DNA of 64,000 bases from Pseudomonas silvicola (lineage in GTDB: Bacteria > Pseudomonadota > Gammaproteobacteria > Pseudomonadales > Pseudomonadaceae). The DNA lies in the NCBI RefSeq assembly GCF_026651855.1, contig NZ_CP093280.1, positions 2,334,001 through 2,398,000 of the forward strand, in the 5' to 3' direction. A model generated the notes under the pieces. The model was not told where the DNA came from. It saw nothing but the letters and a program-made list of their open reading frames with translations, and did no database searches. This document shows positions 20,992 to 29,724 of this stretch, in pieces (positions within the stretch are counted from its first letter, which is position 1; the number at the start of each line of letters is the position of its first letter). A program made the position numbers and the translations under genes.

Positions 20992-21651
20992 ATGCAATTC
21001 TCCAGCGGTTTCCTCCTCAGTCTCTCCCTGTGCCTGGACATTGGCGTGGCCAATATCGCCATGATCACCCTGGCCATGCAGCGCGGTTACCTGCAGGGGT
21101 TCTGGCTGGGGCTGGGCACCTGTTTCGGTGACCTGGTGTACGCCATTCTGGCGCTGGTCGGCATGACGGTGCTGTTGCAGTACAGCTGGGTACGCTGGGG
21201 GTTGTGGGTGGGAGGCTCGGTGTTGCTGGTGTATTTCACCGTGAAGATGCTGGTCAGCGCGTGGCGCCATGACAGTAGCCTGCAGACGGGTGGCGCGGCG
21301 CAGGCGGCGTCTGGGCTCAAGGAGTTTGCGCGCGGTATTTTCCTGGCCATGTCGTCGCCCAGCGCCATCCTGTGGTTCGCGGCGGTAGGCGGTACGCTTA
21401 TCTCGCGTTCAGGTGGCGGTGGCTTGCTGGGGGCCGGGCAGTTTCTGGCGGGCTTCTTCTGCGCCGGCGTGGCTTGGTGCGTGGCGATCTGCACGGCCGC
21501 CAGCCAGGGCGGGAAGCTTCTGGGGGCCCGCCTGTTGCGCTACGCCTATCTGGCGTCGGCAGGTATTTTCGCCTGGTTCGCGGTGTACGTGATCGGCTCT
21601 GGCTACCAGGAGTTCATCCTTGGCCAGGGGCCGGCCATGGCGGGCCGGTAA
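20992..21651 (+). CDS. LysE family amino-acid exporter
   Basis: A 219-residue inner-membrane protein with six helices, of the LysE/RhtB type. Typical elements are the first helix LSLSLCLDIGVANIAMITLAM, the glycine-rich QGFWLGLGTCFGDLVYAILALVG and the mid-protein FARGIFLAMSSPSAILWFAAVGG (the usual N-P is S-P-S here). It exports amino acids or similar small molecules. The AraC regulator at 21861-22649 is convergent and 200 bp away. Confidence 0.87.
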   Translation: MQFSSGFLLSLSLCLDIGVANIAMITLAMQRGYLQGFWLGLGTCFGDLVYAILALVGMTVLLQYSWVRWGLWVGGSVLLVYFTVKMLVSAWRHDSSLQTGGAAQAASGLKEFARGIFLAMSSPSAILWFAAVGGTLISRSGGGGLLGAGQFLAGFFCAGVAWCVAICTAASQGGKLLGARLLRYAYLASAGIFAWFAVYVIGSGYQEFILGQGPAMAGR

Positions 21652-21721
21652 ATAGTCAGGCGCGCGGCTTGGCAGGTGTTATACCTAATAGACCATCCAC
21701 CCAACCACGGGAGTGCGCAGC

Positions 21722-21829
21722 ATGAAAGGCATGGACTCGAAAAAGGCCGCCAAGAAGAAACCCACCAAGACCGCCGACGAGAAGCGCGCGGAAAAACGCG
21801 CGAAGAAGTCGAATATTTTCGGCCATTGA
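21722..21829 (+). CDS. Very small lysine-rich protein
   Basis: A 35-codon frame coding MKGMDSKKAAKKKPTKTA... and ending KSNIFGH. It is strongly basic (about a third Lys) and resembles histone-tail-like or ribosome-associated small proteins. Support: GGGAG ribosome site 9 bases upstream, a promoter-sized gap after the LysE gene and a clean intrinsic terminator 22 bp after the stop. The function is unknown. Confidence 0.65.
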   Translation: MKGMDSKKAAKKKPTKTADEKRAEKRAKKSNIFGH

Positions 21830-21851
21830 GGCCTTGGCCCGCCGTAACAGA

Positions 21852-21874
21852 AGCCCGCGCTCAGCGGGCTTTTG
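21852..21874 (+). terminator. Intrinsic terminator
   Basis: AGCCCGC / GCGGGCT with a 5-base loop, followed by TTTTG. It closes the small lysine-rich gene and overlaps the last codons of the convergent AraC gene. Confidence 0.8.
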
Positions 21875-22649
21875 TCTTGAAGGCCAGGGCGTAGGCACGC
21901 GGGGTCACGCCCATGACCTTGCGAAACGCGTTGATGAAGTGGCTCTGGTCGTAGAACCCCAATTGGCTGACGATTTCCAGTGAGTGCTGCTGGGCGCGCA
22001 GGCGTTTGCGCGCTTCCAGCAGACGCAGTTGCATCTGGTACTGCAGAGGGCCCAGCCCGGTGTGTTTCTTGAAGCACCGCACGAAGTGGTACTTGCTCAG
22101 CCCCGCCACGGCCGCCAGGGCATCGAGATCGATTCTCTCCCCAAGGCAGTCCCGCAGGTATTGCAGGCTGCGTTCAACGCTGGCGTGCTGCTCGCCGGCC
22201 TTGCCTGGCCCTGGCTGCATCCACTGGCACAGCAACTGGATGAAGGCTTCCTCGTGTTCGGCGCGGTGGGCGGCCGGGGTACGGGCGAAGTCGAGGATGG
22301 CCGCAGCCAACCCGGGGTGCTGGAACACACCCTGTTCGAAGGTGCTGCCGGGCAGGTTGTTATCGTCGACCACTTGCTGGATGGCCTGGGGCGCCAGGTG
22401 CAGGCTGATGTATTCGACCCCGCTGGGGCTGAATTGCGAGGCCTGCACGGCCTGGGGGTTGTACAAGGTGACGGTGCCGGCGGGTGCTTCCAGTTCGTGG
22501 CCGTCGAGCCAGATGCGTTCGACCCCGACGAGGTTGGTGCCCAATACGTATTCATCATGGGTGTGGCGCGGGAAACTCGCGGCGTCGGCGCGTACCCACG
22601 AGGCTTCGACCACGGCGCCGGCATGCCAGTCTTCGGTAATCAGGTGCAT
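21861..22649 (-). CDS. AraC-family transcriptional regulator
   Basis: A 262-residue regulator: cupin-type ligand domain (ASFPRHTHDEYVLGTNLVGVERIWLDG, residues ~25-95) and a C-terminal AraC DNA-binding domain (DLDALAAVAGLSKYHFVRCF and VSQLGFYDQSHFINAFRKVMG). This architecture (AraC_binding + HTH_18) is often linked to LysE-type exporters. The start MHLITEDW at 22649 is chosen over a longer frame that runs through a repeat; GGAAAAG is upstream. It is expected to control the neighbouring LysE exporter at 20992, an inference. Confidence 0.87.
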   Translation of the reverse strand: MHLITEDWHAGAVVEASWVRADAASFPRHTHDEYVLGTNLVGVERIWLDGHELEAPAGTVTLYNPQAVQASQFSPSGVEYISLHLAPQAIQQVVDDNNLPGSTFEQGVFQHPGLAAAILDFARTPAAHRAEHEEAFIQLLCQWMQPGPGKAGEQHASVERSLQYLRDCLGERIDLDALAAVAGLSKYHFVRCFKKHTGLGPLQYQMQLRLLEARKRLRAQQHSLEIVSQLGFYDQSHFINAFRKVMGVTPRAYALAFKTKAR

Positions 22650-22719
22650 GCCGACTTTTCCGGGCAACGGGAGGTCTGAACGGTAACGCAGGCATGAAAT
22701 ACCTGCAACCCGGGCACCC

Positions 22720-22802
22720 GTAGCAGACCTGGCCGCGTCCCGGGCGCCGCATGCCGTCTGGTACACCGCGTGTAGCCGCGACGCGGCCAGGTCCGCTGCT
22801 AC
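22720..22802. repeat. Long inverted repeat of the gtagcag/ctgctac family
   Basis: gtagcagacctggccgcgtc (22720-22739) pairs with gacgcggccaggtccgctgctac (22780-22802), a nearly perfect 20-bp stem around 40 bases. It is the second copy of the family at 12027-12112 and sits between divergent genes. Confidence 0.78.
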
Positions 22803-22840
22803 AGTAGTGGTCGGACCTTCAATCTGGAAGAGAGGCAACC

Positions 22841-23326
22841 ATGTCAGGTATCGAACCCACCGCCATCGAACCGCTGCGCTACGAAGAAGGCGCGGCACTG
22901 GTCATCGCCGGGCTATCGGACCGCTTCACCCAGGACACCACCAGTGGCATCGAAGCGCTGTGGCGTGATTTCGTGCCGTTTCTGGGCAAGGTGCCCGGGC
23001 AGGTCGGCCATGAGAGCTACGGGGTGTGCTGCAACCCGGATGGGTTAGGCGGCTTCGAGTATATCGCCGGGGTACAAGTGGAGACCGAAGAGGGCCTGCC
23101 CCAGGATTTTCGCTGGATCAAACTGGCGCCCCGTCGCTACGCGGTATTCGAGCACCAGGGCCATATTTCGGGCCTGGGGCAGACGTTCCAGGCCATCTGG
23201 CAGGTGTGGCTGCCCAACTCCGGCCTGGAAGCCGCCGATGCGCCCGAGTTCGAGCGCTACAGCGATGACTACGACCCCAGTACCAGCAGTGGCCGGCTGG
23301 AAATCTGGCTGCCGATCAAGGGCTGA
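22841..23326 (+). CDS. GyrI-like / AraC-effector-binding domain protein
   Basis: A 161-residue stand-alone small-molecule-binding domain (SHS2 duplicate, GyrI/BmrR-C type). Typical strands are ALVIAGLSDRFTQ, GFEYIAGVQVETEEG and RRYAVFEHQGHISGLGQTFQAIWQVWLP, ending SGRLEIWLPIK. Such proteins bind hydrophobic cations or inhibit gyrase. The ribosome site GGAAGAGAGG is 6-13 bases upstream of ATG 22841. Confidence 0.85.
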   Translation: MSGIEPTAIEPLRYEEGAALVIAGLSDRFTQDTTSGIEALWRDFVPFLGKVPGQVGHESYGVCCNPDGLGGFEYIAGVQVETEEGLPQDFRWIKLAPRRYAVFEHQGHISGLGQTFQAIWQVWLPNSGLEAADAPEFERYSDDYDPSTSSGRLEIWLPIKG

Positions 23327-23339
23327 CTGGCAGCGCGGT

Positions 23340-24998
23340 TCATTGGCTGGCCGTCAGCGCACGGCGGCAGTCATGGAACATGTCCAGCCCGGACTGGTAC
23401 ACACCGGTCTGGACCTGGAACAGCCCCAGTACCGAGTGGAAGATATTGTCGTGGCTGAGGTCGCCCTCGTCCTGCTTGGCTTTCAGGCAGGCGCGGTCGA
23501 TACCTTCCTGGGCCAGAGTGTCCTGGCCGAACCACATCACCATGGGCACATGGGTCTGCGCGTCAGGGGCAATGGCGTAAGGTGCGGCGTGCAGGTACAT
23601 GCCGTTTTCACCCAGTGACTCGCCGTGGTCCGACACGTAGATCATCGAGGTGTCGTACTTGTCCTGATTCTTCTTCAGCAACTCCACCACCTTGGATAGG
23701 AAGAAGTCGGTGTACAGGATGGTGTTGTCGTACACATTGACCAACTCGTCGTGGCTGCAACTGCCCAACTGGTTGGTATGGCACACCGGCTGGAATTGTT
23801 CCTTGTCCTTGGGGTAGCGGTCGTAATATTCCGGGCCGTGGCTGCCGTCCGCATGCAGGACGATGATGGCGTTGTCTTTCAGGCCGTCGATGTAGTCTTG
23901 CAGGCCCACCAGCAGGGACTCGTCCAGGCAGTTGGTGCCGTCGCAGAACGGGCTCTTCTGGTCTTTGGGAATGTCCTGGTGGGGAATGCGCAGGCAGGTG
24001 CCCTTGCAGTCGCTGTTGTTGTCCAGCCACACGGTCTGCACGCCAGCGCGCTGCAGAATATCCAGCAGGCCCTCGTACGTTTTGCCTTTCTTGTCGCTGT
24101 AGTCGCTACGCGGGAACATGGAGAACATGCACGGCACCGACACTGCCGTGGACGTGCCGCAGGAGCTCACCCGGCTGAAGTTGAGGATGTCCAGTTTGCG
24201 CAGTTCCGGGTTGGTTTCGCGTGGGTAGCCGTTAAGCGAGAAATGGTCGGCCCGGGCGGTCTCGCCCACCACGAAAATCATCAGGTTCTTCTTCGGCTGT
24301 GCCTTGGCTTGGGCGCTCAGTACCGCGTCGGTGCCAATCGGCTGCACCACCACGTTCTGTTTCACCGAATAGCGCGACTTGGCCAGTTTGGTCACCGCGT
24401 AGATATAGTTGGTGGGGTTGATGAAGTGGGTGAGTTTGTCTTCCTGGCGGAAGATAGGGGCGTAGGTGGAATAGAAGGCGCCGACTGAAGCTGCCACCAC
24501 CAGCAGGGCGGCAACGATGACCAGCACCTTGTTCACCAGGCCCGGGAAGAAGCGCCGGTACTGCACCGGCAACCACCACACCAGTGCCGAGGGCAGCACA
24601 CCCAGCACCAGCAGGTAACCGAACAGTTTCGGGCTCAACAGCGCCTTGGCTTCACCGGGGTTGGTTTCCACCACGTTCTGGATCATCACCGTGTCGATGG
24701 CGATGCCGTAGTTGTTCATGAAATACGCCGCCGCCGCCGAACACAGCGCCACGACGGTAATGACCGGTTTGAGCAGCGGGCGGAATGACACCAACGTCAG
24801 GAACACAGTAAAGGCGGCCCACAGGAACAGGCCGAAGGACAGGTAGAACCCCGCCCGTTTGGCCCCCTCAAGGGTCACCAGGTTGGCCAGGGCCTCCCAG
24901 GTTGCCAGGTTGTACAGCACCACCAATGCCAATGAACACAGCAACACCAGCCGTGTTGAACTGAGCTGAAACCGTCTGCCCTGACTTGCCACCATCAT
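23340..24998 (-). CDS. Phosphoethanolamine-lipid A transferase (EptA family)
   Basis: A 552-residue inner-membrane enzyme that adds phosphoethanolamine to lipid A, lowering its negative charge and the activity of polymyxins. Five N-terminal helices (about residues 15-170), then a periplasmic alkaline-phosphatase-like domain. The nucleophile threonine is in VVGETARADHFSLNGYPR, and metal ligands lie in LHADGSHGPEYYDRYP and MIYVSDHGESLGENGMYLH. Several cysteines in pairs (SSCGTSTAVSVPC, DCKGTC, FCDGTNC, VCHTNQLGSC) would form the disulfides seen in this family. The start is ATG 24998 after GAGGAG. Its full lipid A role is inferred; ethanolamine-transferase relatives exist. PhoPQ, a common regulator, is coded at 61.5 kb. 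Confidence 0.9.
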   Translation of the reverse strand: MMVASQGRRFQLSSTRLVLLCSLALVVLYNLATWEALANLVTLEGAKRAGFYLSFGLFLWAAFTVFLTLVSFRPLLKPVITVVALCSAAAAYFMNNYGIAIDTVMIQNVVETNPGEAKALLSPKLFGYLLVLGVLPSALVWWLPVQYRRFFPGLVNKVLVIVAALLVVAASVGAFYSTYAPIFRQEDKLTHFINPTNYIYAVTKLAKSRYSVKQNVVVQPIGTDAVLSAQAKAQPKKNLMIFVVGETARADHFSLNGYPRETNPELRKLDILNFSRVSSCGTSTAVSVPCMFSMFPRSDYSDKKGKTYEGLLDILQRAGVQTVWLDNNSDCKGTCLRIPHQDIPKDQKSPFCDGTNCLDESLLVGLQDYIDGLKDNAIIVLHADGSHGPEYYDRYPKDKEQFQPVCHTNQLGSCSHDELVNVYDNTILYTDFFLSKVVELLKKNQDKYDTSMIYVSDHGESLGENGMYLHAAPYAIAPDAQTHVPMVMWFGQDTLAQEGIDRACLKAKQDEGDLSHDNIFHSVLGLFQVQTGVYQSGLDMFHDCRRALTASQ

Positions 24999-25264
24999 TA
25001 CTGCTCCTCGCCTCAAACCTGCTACCGGGATCGTGTGCCCATGCGGGCTGAAAAATCTAGCCGCCACACCGTCAAAAAAGCGTGAACCTGTAACATAGCT
25101 CAGGGCGAAAACGGCGTCGTTTTTATTGACGCAGGCCAGCGGGTATCGGGCTGGTGCTTAGCAGCGGCAGGCTTATTGCCATTCGCGCTTTCAGTTGTGC
25201 GAGGGTTTGCCGCCATAGTGGGGCGTTGCGCCGTGCCAGGGCGCCCTGGAAGGAGAACAACAAC

Positions 25265-25756
25265 ATGAGCCTTCACCCCCTCGTCACGCCACCTGGTGAC
25301 TTCGAGCTGTCCATTACCCGCCTGATCGATGCGCCAGTCCGCGAAGTGTTTCGCTGCTGGGTCGACCCGCAGTTGCTGTGCCAATGGTGGGGCCCCCATG
25401 GCATGACCACCCCGGAATGCGAAATGCAGCTATGGGTGGGTGGATTGTTCCGCACGTTGATGCGCGCGCCCGATGGCAGTGAATACCCAAGCCAGGGGGT
25501 GTTTCTGGATATTCAGGCACCGCATCGCATCGTCTTCACCGATGCCTTCGGCCCGGGCTGGGTGCCCTCGGCGCGGGCCTTCATGACCGCCGTCATCACC
25601 TTTGAGGATATCGACGGCAAGACCCGCTACACCGCCCGTGCCTTGCACTGGAACGCTGCCGACCGCCAGGCCCATGAAGACATGGGCTTTCATGAGGGCT
25701 GGGGGCAGAGCCTGGACCGCCTGATCGCTGTGGTTCAGGCTCAGTCGGCTGGCTGA
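25265..25756 (+). CDS. SRPBCC family protein (AHSA1-like)
   Basis: A 163-residue helix-grip protein: FELSITRLIDAPVREVFRCWVDPQLLCQWWGP is the classic Aha1-C/SRPBCC opening, and EDMGFHEGWGQSLDRL the closing helix. It binds a hydrophobic ligand in a pocket; the ligand is unknown. The start MSLHPL is set by GGAAGGAG; the spacer agaacaacaac contains an AANAANAA motif (Crc/Hfq-like). Its last 16 bp overlap the 3' end of the convergent kinase gene. Confidence 0.85.
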   Translation: MSLHPLVTPPGDFELSITRLIDAPVREVFRCWVDPQLLCQWWGPHGMTTPECEMQLWVGGLFRTLMRAPDGSEYPSQGVFLDIQAPHRIVFTDAFGPGWVPSARAFMTAVITFEDIDGKTRYTARALHWNAADRQAHEDMGFHEGWGQSLDRLIAVVQAQSAG

Positions 25757-26928
25757 AGCGGCAGGCGCAAGGTAAACAGTGTGCCGGCGTCGTGGCTGGA
25801 CAGCACTTCCATATGCCCGCCGTGCGCCAGGGCGATCTGGTTGGCGATATACAGGCCCAGGCCCAGCCCGCTCTGTGGCGAGTCGATGCCCCGGCGGGAG
25901 AACGGTTGGAACAGCTGCGCCTGCACGGCGGCTTCGATGGGGTTGCCCTGGTTGTGCACCCCCAGCACGAACACGCCGTCCTGGATATCGGCGCTGACCT
26001 CCACCGAGCCTTCCACGGCGCCGTGATGGATAGCGTTGGCCACCAGGTTGGACAGCAGTTGGGCGATGCGCTCCGGGTCGCAACTGATGCCCTGCACATT
26101 GCCGATGCGCACATGAATGCGCCGCGAGGGGTGGGCCCCGTGTATTTCACTGACCACATGGGTCAGGGTCTCGCTCAGGTCCGACACTGTTTGCAGGTTC
26201 AGCGTGATGCCGCTGCCCAGCCGGCCACGCGCGAAGTCCAGCACATCGTCCACCAGTTGCGCGGCGCGGCGGCCGGCGGTGAGGATGTGCTGGATGATGC
26301 CGCGGCTCTTGTCGTCCGGGGCCTTGCGCAACAGCAGCTCGGCACCGGCGCTGATGGCGAACAGCGGGTTGCGCAGGTCATGGCCGAGCACGGCGATGAA
26401 CTGCTCGCGCAGCTCGGCGATGGCCCGCTCCTGGGTCAGGGCGGCTTCGGTGCGCTGGTGTTTTTCCTCGGCTTCGAGCTGGATGGCCAATACCCGGGCA
26501 AAGGATTCCATCATCGCCTGGATGGGGCTTTGCTTGAGCTTGGCGGGGTTGGGGTCGAGGGCGCAGATAGTGCCGAAAAAGCTGCCGTCGGTACGAAATA
26601 CCGGCACCGAGATATAACTTTCGAACTGGTACATGCGCGGGGTGTGGTGGTCGTGGTACAGCGCATCCTCGCTGGCCTTGTCGATGACGATAGTCCGGTG
26701 GTTGTCGCGGATTTCATCGCACAGGGTGCTGGTCAGGTCGAGTTCGCCGCCTACGCCCAGCCCGAACCCCAGGTTGTCCAGCACGGCGCACGCTGTCCAG
26801 CTGCTTTCAGTGACCCTGGCCACCGCGGCGAAGCGCATGCCGGTGGTCTCGCAGATCACCTGCAGGATGGCGGGTACGGCGTTGATGCGACCGATAGTGG
26901 CGATATCGGTGGCAATGGTAGTCCCCAT
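25741..26928 (-). CDS. GAF-domain sensor histidine kinase
   Basis: A 395-residue cytoplasmic kinase. Residues ~10-160 form a GAF domain of the kind linked to redox or light signals (FFGTICALDPNPAKL). A HisKA dimer helix follows with the phospho-acceptor in FIAVLGHDLRNPLFAIS, and an ATPase domain with N box LLSNLVANAIHHG, G1 VHNQGNPI and G2 SGLGLGLYIANQIALAHGG. G1 lacks the usual Asp-x-Gly (Asn-x-Gly instead), a pattern common in this subfamily. No response regulator gene is adjacent. No membrane segment is present. Confidence 0.9.
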   Translation of the reverse strand: MGTTIATDIATIGRINAVPAILQVICETTGMRFAAVARVTESSWTACAVLDNLGFGLGVGGELDLTSTLCDEIRDNHRTIVIDKASEDALYHDHHTPRMYQFESYISVPVFRTDGSFFGTICALDPNPAKLKQSPIQAMMESFARVLAIQLEAEEKHQRTEAALTQERAIAELREQFIAVLGHDLRNPLFAISAGAELLLRKAPDDKSRGIIQHILTAGRRAAQLVDDVLDFARGRLGSGITLNLQTVSDLSETLTHVVSEIHGAHPSRRIHVRIGNVQGISCDPERIAQLLSNLVANAIHHGAVEGSVEVSADIQDGVFVLGVHNQGNPIEAAVQAQLFQPFSRRGIDSPQSGLGLGLYIANQIALAHGGHMEVLSSHDAGTLFTLRLPLQPAD

Positions 26929-27039
26929 GGTGGTCCTGTTGCTGGCGTGGCAGAGTGGGCAAGAGCGGAATTTCCCAAAGTCTAGCGGCCAAGTCGAGCA
27001 GTAAATGAAAAAACTTGCCGGTGGTACCCGGTAAGGCCG

Positions 27040-29604
27040 TCAAGGCAGGACCAGCGCCGGCGCTGGGAGGGGGGCGCCCAGCAGGCGGGTCAGGGCATGG
27101 CGGTCGATGGGCGGGCTCATGAAGAAACCTTGCACCTCGTGGCAGTGGTCGCGGCTCAGGGTGCGCAGTTGTTCGGCGGTCTCCACCCCTTCGGCGGTCA
27201 CGGTCAGGCCCATGGCGTTGCCCAGGCTGATGATGGCCTGTACCACGGCGCGGTCACTGTCGGTGCTTTCCAGGGCGGCAATGAAGCGCTTGTCTATCTT
27301 CAGGCTGTCGAAGGGGTAGGCGCGCAGGTAGCCCAGCGATGAATAGCCGGTGCCGAAGTCATCCATGTTCAATTTGACCCCCAGCTCCTTGAGCGCCGTC
27401 AGCGTGCCCAGTGCGTGCTCGATGTCGTTGAGCATCACGTTTTCAGTGACCTCCAGTTCCAGGCGTTGGGCCGGCAGCCGGGTTTGCACCAGCACATCAC
27501 GCACGTCGCGCACTACGTCGCTGCCGGCGAACTGCGCCGGTGACAGGTTGACCGACACCACCAGCGCCGTCGGCCACTGAAACGCCGCTTCACAGGCCTC
27601 GCGCAGCACCCAGCGGCCCAGGGGCACGATCAGGCCGGTCTGCTCGGCCAACGGGATGAAGGTATCCGGGCCGAGCAGCCCGTGAATAGGGTGCTGCCAG
27701 CGTACCAGCGCTTCCACCGAGACAATTTCCATCCCGTCCACGCGGTAGCGGGGCTGGTAATGCAGCACGAACTCCTGCTGCTTGATGGCAAGGCGCAGGT
27801 CCTGCTCCAATTGCAGCCGCTGTTGCACCTGTTCATGCATCTGGGCGCTGAAATAACGCCATGTGTTCTTGCCGGCTGCCTTGGCCTGGTACAGGGCGAT
27901 GTCAGCGCAGCGCAGCAACTCACCCGGGTCCAGGCCCTGGTGGGCTGACTGCGCAATGCCCAGGCTGGCCCCCACGTGCAGCGCCTGGCCCAGATAGGCA
28001 ATGGGCTGGTGCAGGTGCTCGATCAGCCGTGCGCAGAAGCGGTCTGTTTCCTGCTGGCTGGCCAGGCCGCACAAGACCAGGGCGAACTCGTCGCTGCCCA
28101 GGCGGGCCACCAGGTCCTTGCCGCGCGTGGACGCGCGCAGGCGCTCGGCGATTTCCAGCAGCACGGCGTCACCCGCGGGTTGGCCCAAGGCATCGTTGAT
28201 GGGTTTGAAGCTGTCCAGGTCCAGCACGATCACGGTGATCACGGGTGGCTTGGCCTGTTGGCGCAACGGCTCGAAGAAATGCAGCAGTTGGTTGCGGTTG
28301 GCCAGGCCGGTGAGTGGGTCGTGCAGCGACAGGTGCTGGATCTGCGCGTACGCTGCTACTTCGTCTGTCACGTCGCTGGCGGTGCCGCGGTAGCCCGCCA
28401 CCTTGTCGTCGCTGATGATCGGCCGCGCCGACACCCGGCAGTAACGCAACTGCCCGCCCTGGTCGCGATACGCGCAGCGCAGGCTGGTAGCCGAGGCATG
28501 GTGGCTGAGGCTTTGCAGCCAGCCCTGCAAGGGCATGGTTTCGCATTGCAGCAACTGGTCGATGCAACAATGCATCCAGTCCTGGCTGGTGTACCCGGTG
28601 ACCACGGCGAAACGCCCCGACAGGTAATTAAGCCGGCAATGCGCATCCGTTTCCCAGATCCAGTCCGAGGCCGCCTCGGCCACCGCCCGAAAGCGCTCCT
28701 CGCTGGCTTCCAGGGCGCGGTTGCTCTGGTGCAGTTTGCGGTAGCTGTCATCGATCTGCCGTGCGGTGCGCAGGGTGAAGCGGAAAAACCAGGCCATCAG
28801 CATGCCCAGCACCACGAACGCCAGCCCCAGGGTCGGCAGTACCCGCCACAGTAACTGGTTGCCCGGCCGCGAGGGTGTCCAGGTCAGGTCGTAGCCGGTG
28901 TCCCCCAACGCCAGGCGTGGCTGGTCGGCTGCTCCGGTGGTCCGGCTCTGGATGGTCAGGTTCTGAAGGTCATAGGCCAGGCCCATGGCTTGCAACTTGG
29001 CGGGTGTCAGCGCGTCAATGAACAGCAACACCGACGTGTCGGCGGGGGCGGGCTGGGCGCTGTCGTCATCGGGCAGGATCGGCGACGCGCTGGCCAGTGC
29101 CGGCCAGCCATTGAACAGCACCACGCTGCTGACCGGCTGCGCGCCGGCCATGGCCATCTGGGCAGCCTGGATCAGCGGCCGCAACGGGGTGGCGATGAAG
29201 TCGCCGACATCGGCGTTGCTCAACTGGCCCAGGTACAGGCTGTACTTGGTGCCATGGCTGTCCACCACGAACACCCCTTCGTAGCCGCCCTGGCCGTAAA
29301 GGGCAGGGCCCAGGTTGCGCTGGGTATACAGCCATTGCCGGTCGATGGCGCCGTTGAGGTGCTGGAAGGCCGTGTTCCAGACCCCGTAGCTGCTGACCTG
29401 GCTGGCAGAAGCCGCCTGGCGGCTGTCCAGTGCCCGCTGCGCGTACACCATCGTCTTGTGCTGCTGATCGGCATTGAGGTCGTCGGCGATGCGTACCAGC
29501 ATCACCATGGCGCCCACCAGCGTCAGGGCGAACAGCGCTGCCAGCACGCCAAGCAGCTTGCGGGTGAACATGGGGTGGCGCGGCACAGCGACGGTGAGAT
29601 CCAT
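27040..29604 (-). CDS. Membrane-bound CHASE4-PAS-GGDEF-EAL protein (c-di-GMP turnover)
   Basis: About 854 residues. TM helix at ~20-35, periplasmic CHASE4-like sensor (YGVWNTAFQHLNGAIDRQWLY), second TM at ~255 (LPTLGLAFVVLGMLMAWFFRF), PAS with PAC (~310-430), GGDEF (~440-590) and EAL (~610-850). The GGDEF signature is RLGSDEF, with Ser in the second glycine position, so cyclase activity may be weak or lost. The EAL domain keeps its catalytic residues: EALVRW, VVSVNLSPAQF, EVTENVML, MDDFGTGYSSL, LKIDKRFI, VTAEGVET. It is therefore probably a phosphodiesterase. The start is uncertain: ATG 29604 is used, with AAGGA a little far upstream. The next gene upstream is a diguanylate cyclase. Confidence 0.9.
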   Translation of the reverse strand: MDLTVAVPRHPMFTRKLLGVLAALFALTLVGAMVMLVRIADDLNADQQHKTMVYAQRALDSRQAASASQVSSYGVWNTAFQHLNGAIDRQWLYTQRNLGPALYGQGGYEGVFVVDSHGTKYSLYLGQLSNADVGDFIATPLRPLIQAAQMAMAGAQPVSSVVLFNGWPALASASPILPDDDSAQPAPADTSVLLFIDALTPAKLQAMGLAYDLQNLTIQSRTTGAADQPRLALGDTGYDLTWTPSRPGNQLLWRVLPTLGLAFVVLGMLMAWFFRFTLRTARQIDDSYRKLHQSNRALEASEERFRAVAEAASDWIWETDAHCRLNYLSGRFAVVTGYTSQDWMHCCIDQLLQCETMPLQGWLQSLSHHASATSLRCAYRDQGGQLRYCRVSARPIISDDKVAGYRGTASDVTDEVAAYAQIQHLSLHDPLTGLANRNQLLHFFEPLRQQAKPPVITVIVLDLDSFKPINDALGQPAGDAVLLEIAERLRASTRGKDLVARLGSDEFALVLCGLASQQETDRFCARLIEHLHQPIAYLGQALHVGASLGIAQSAHQGLDPGELLRCADIALYQAKAAGKNTWRYFSAQMHEQVQQRLQLEQDLRLAIKQQEFVLHYQPRYRVDGMEIVSVEALVRWQHPIHGLLGPDTFIPLAEQTGLIVPLGRWVLREACEAAFQWPTALVVSVNLSPAQFAGSDVVRDVRDVLVQTRLPAQRLELEVTENVMLNDIEHALGTLTALKELGVKLNMDDFGTGYSSLGYLRAYPFDSLKIDKRFIAALESTDSDRAVVQAIISLGNAMGLTVTAEGVETAEQLRTLSRDHCHEVQGFFMSPPIDRHALTRLLGAPLPAPALVLP

Positions 29605-29724
29605 TTGATCAGGCGCTTCCTTGAGGCACATGCCATGGGCGGAAGGGCGCACAGCACGAAGACGTCCTGATCTATAGAAGCAGCTGGATCCAGAATTGTT
29701 CTAACCGGCCGTCCGAAACTTTTT

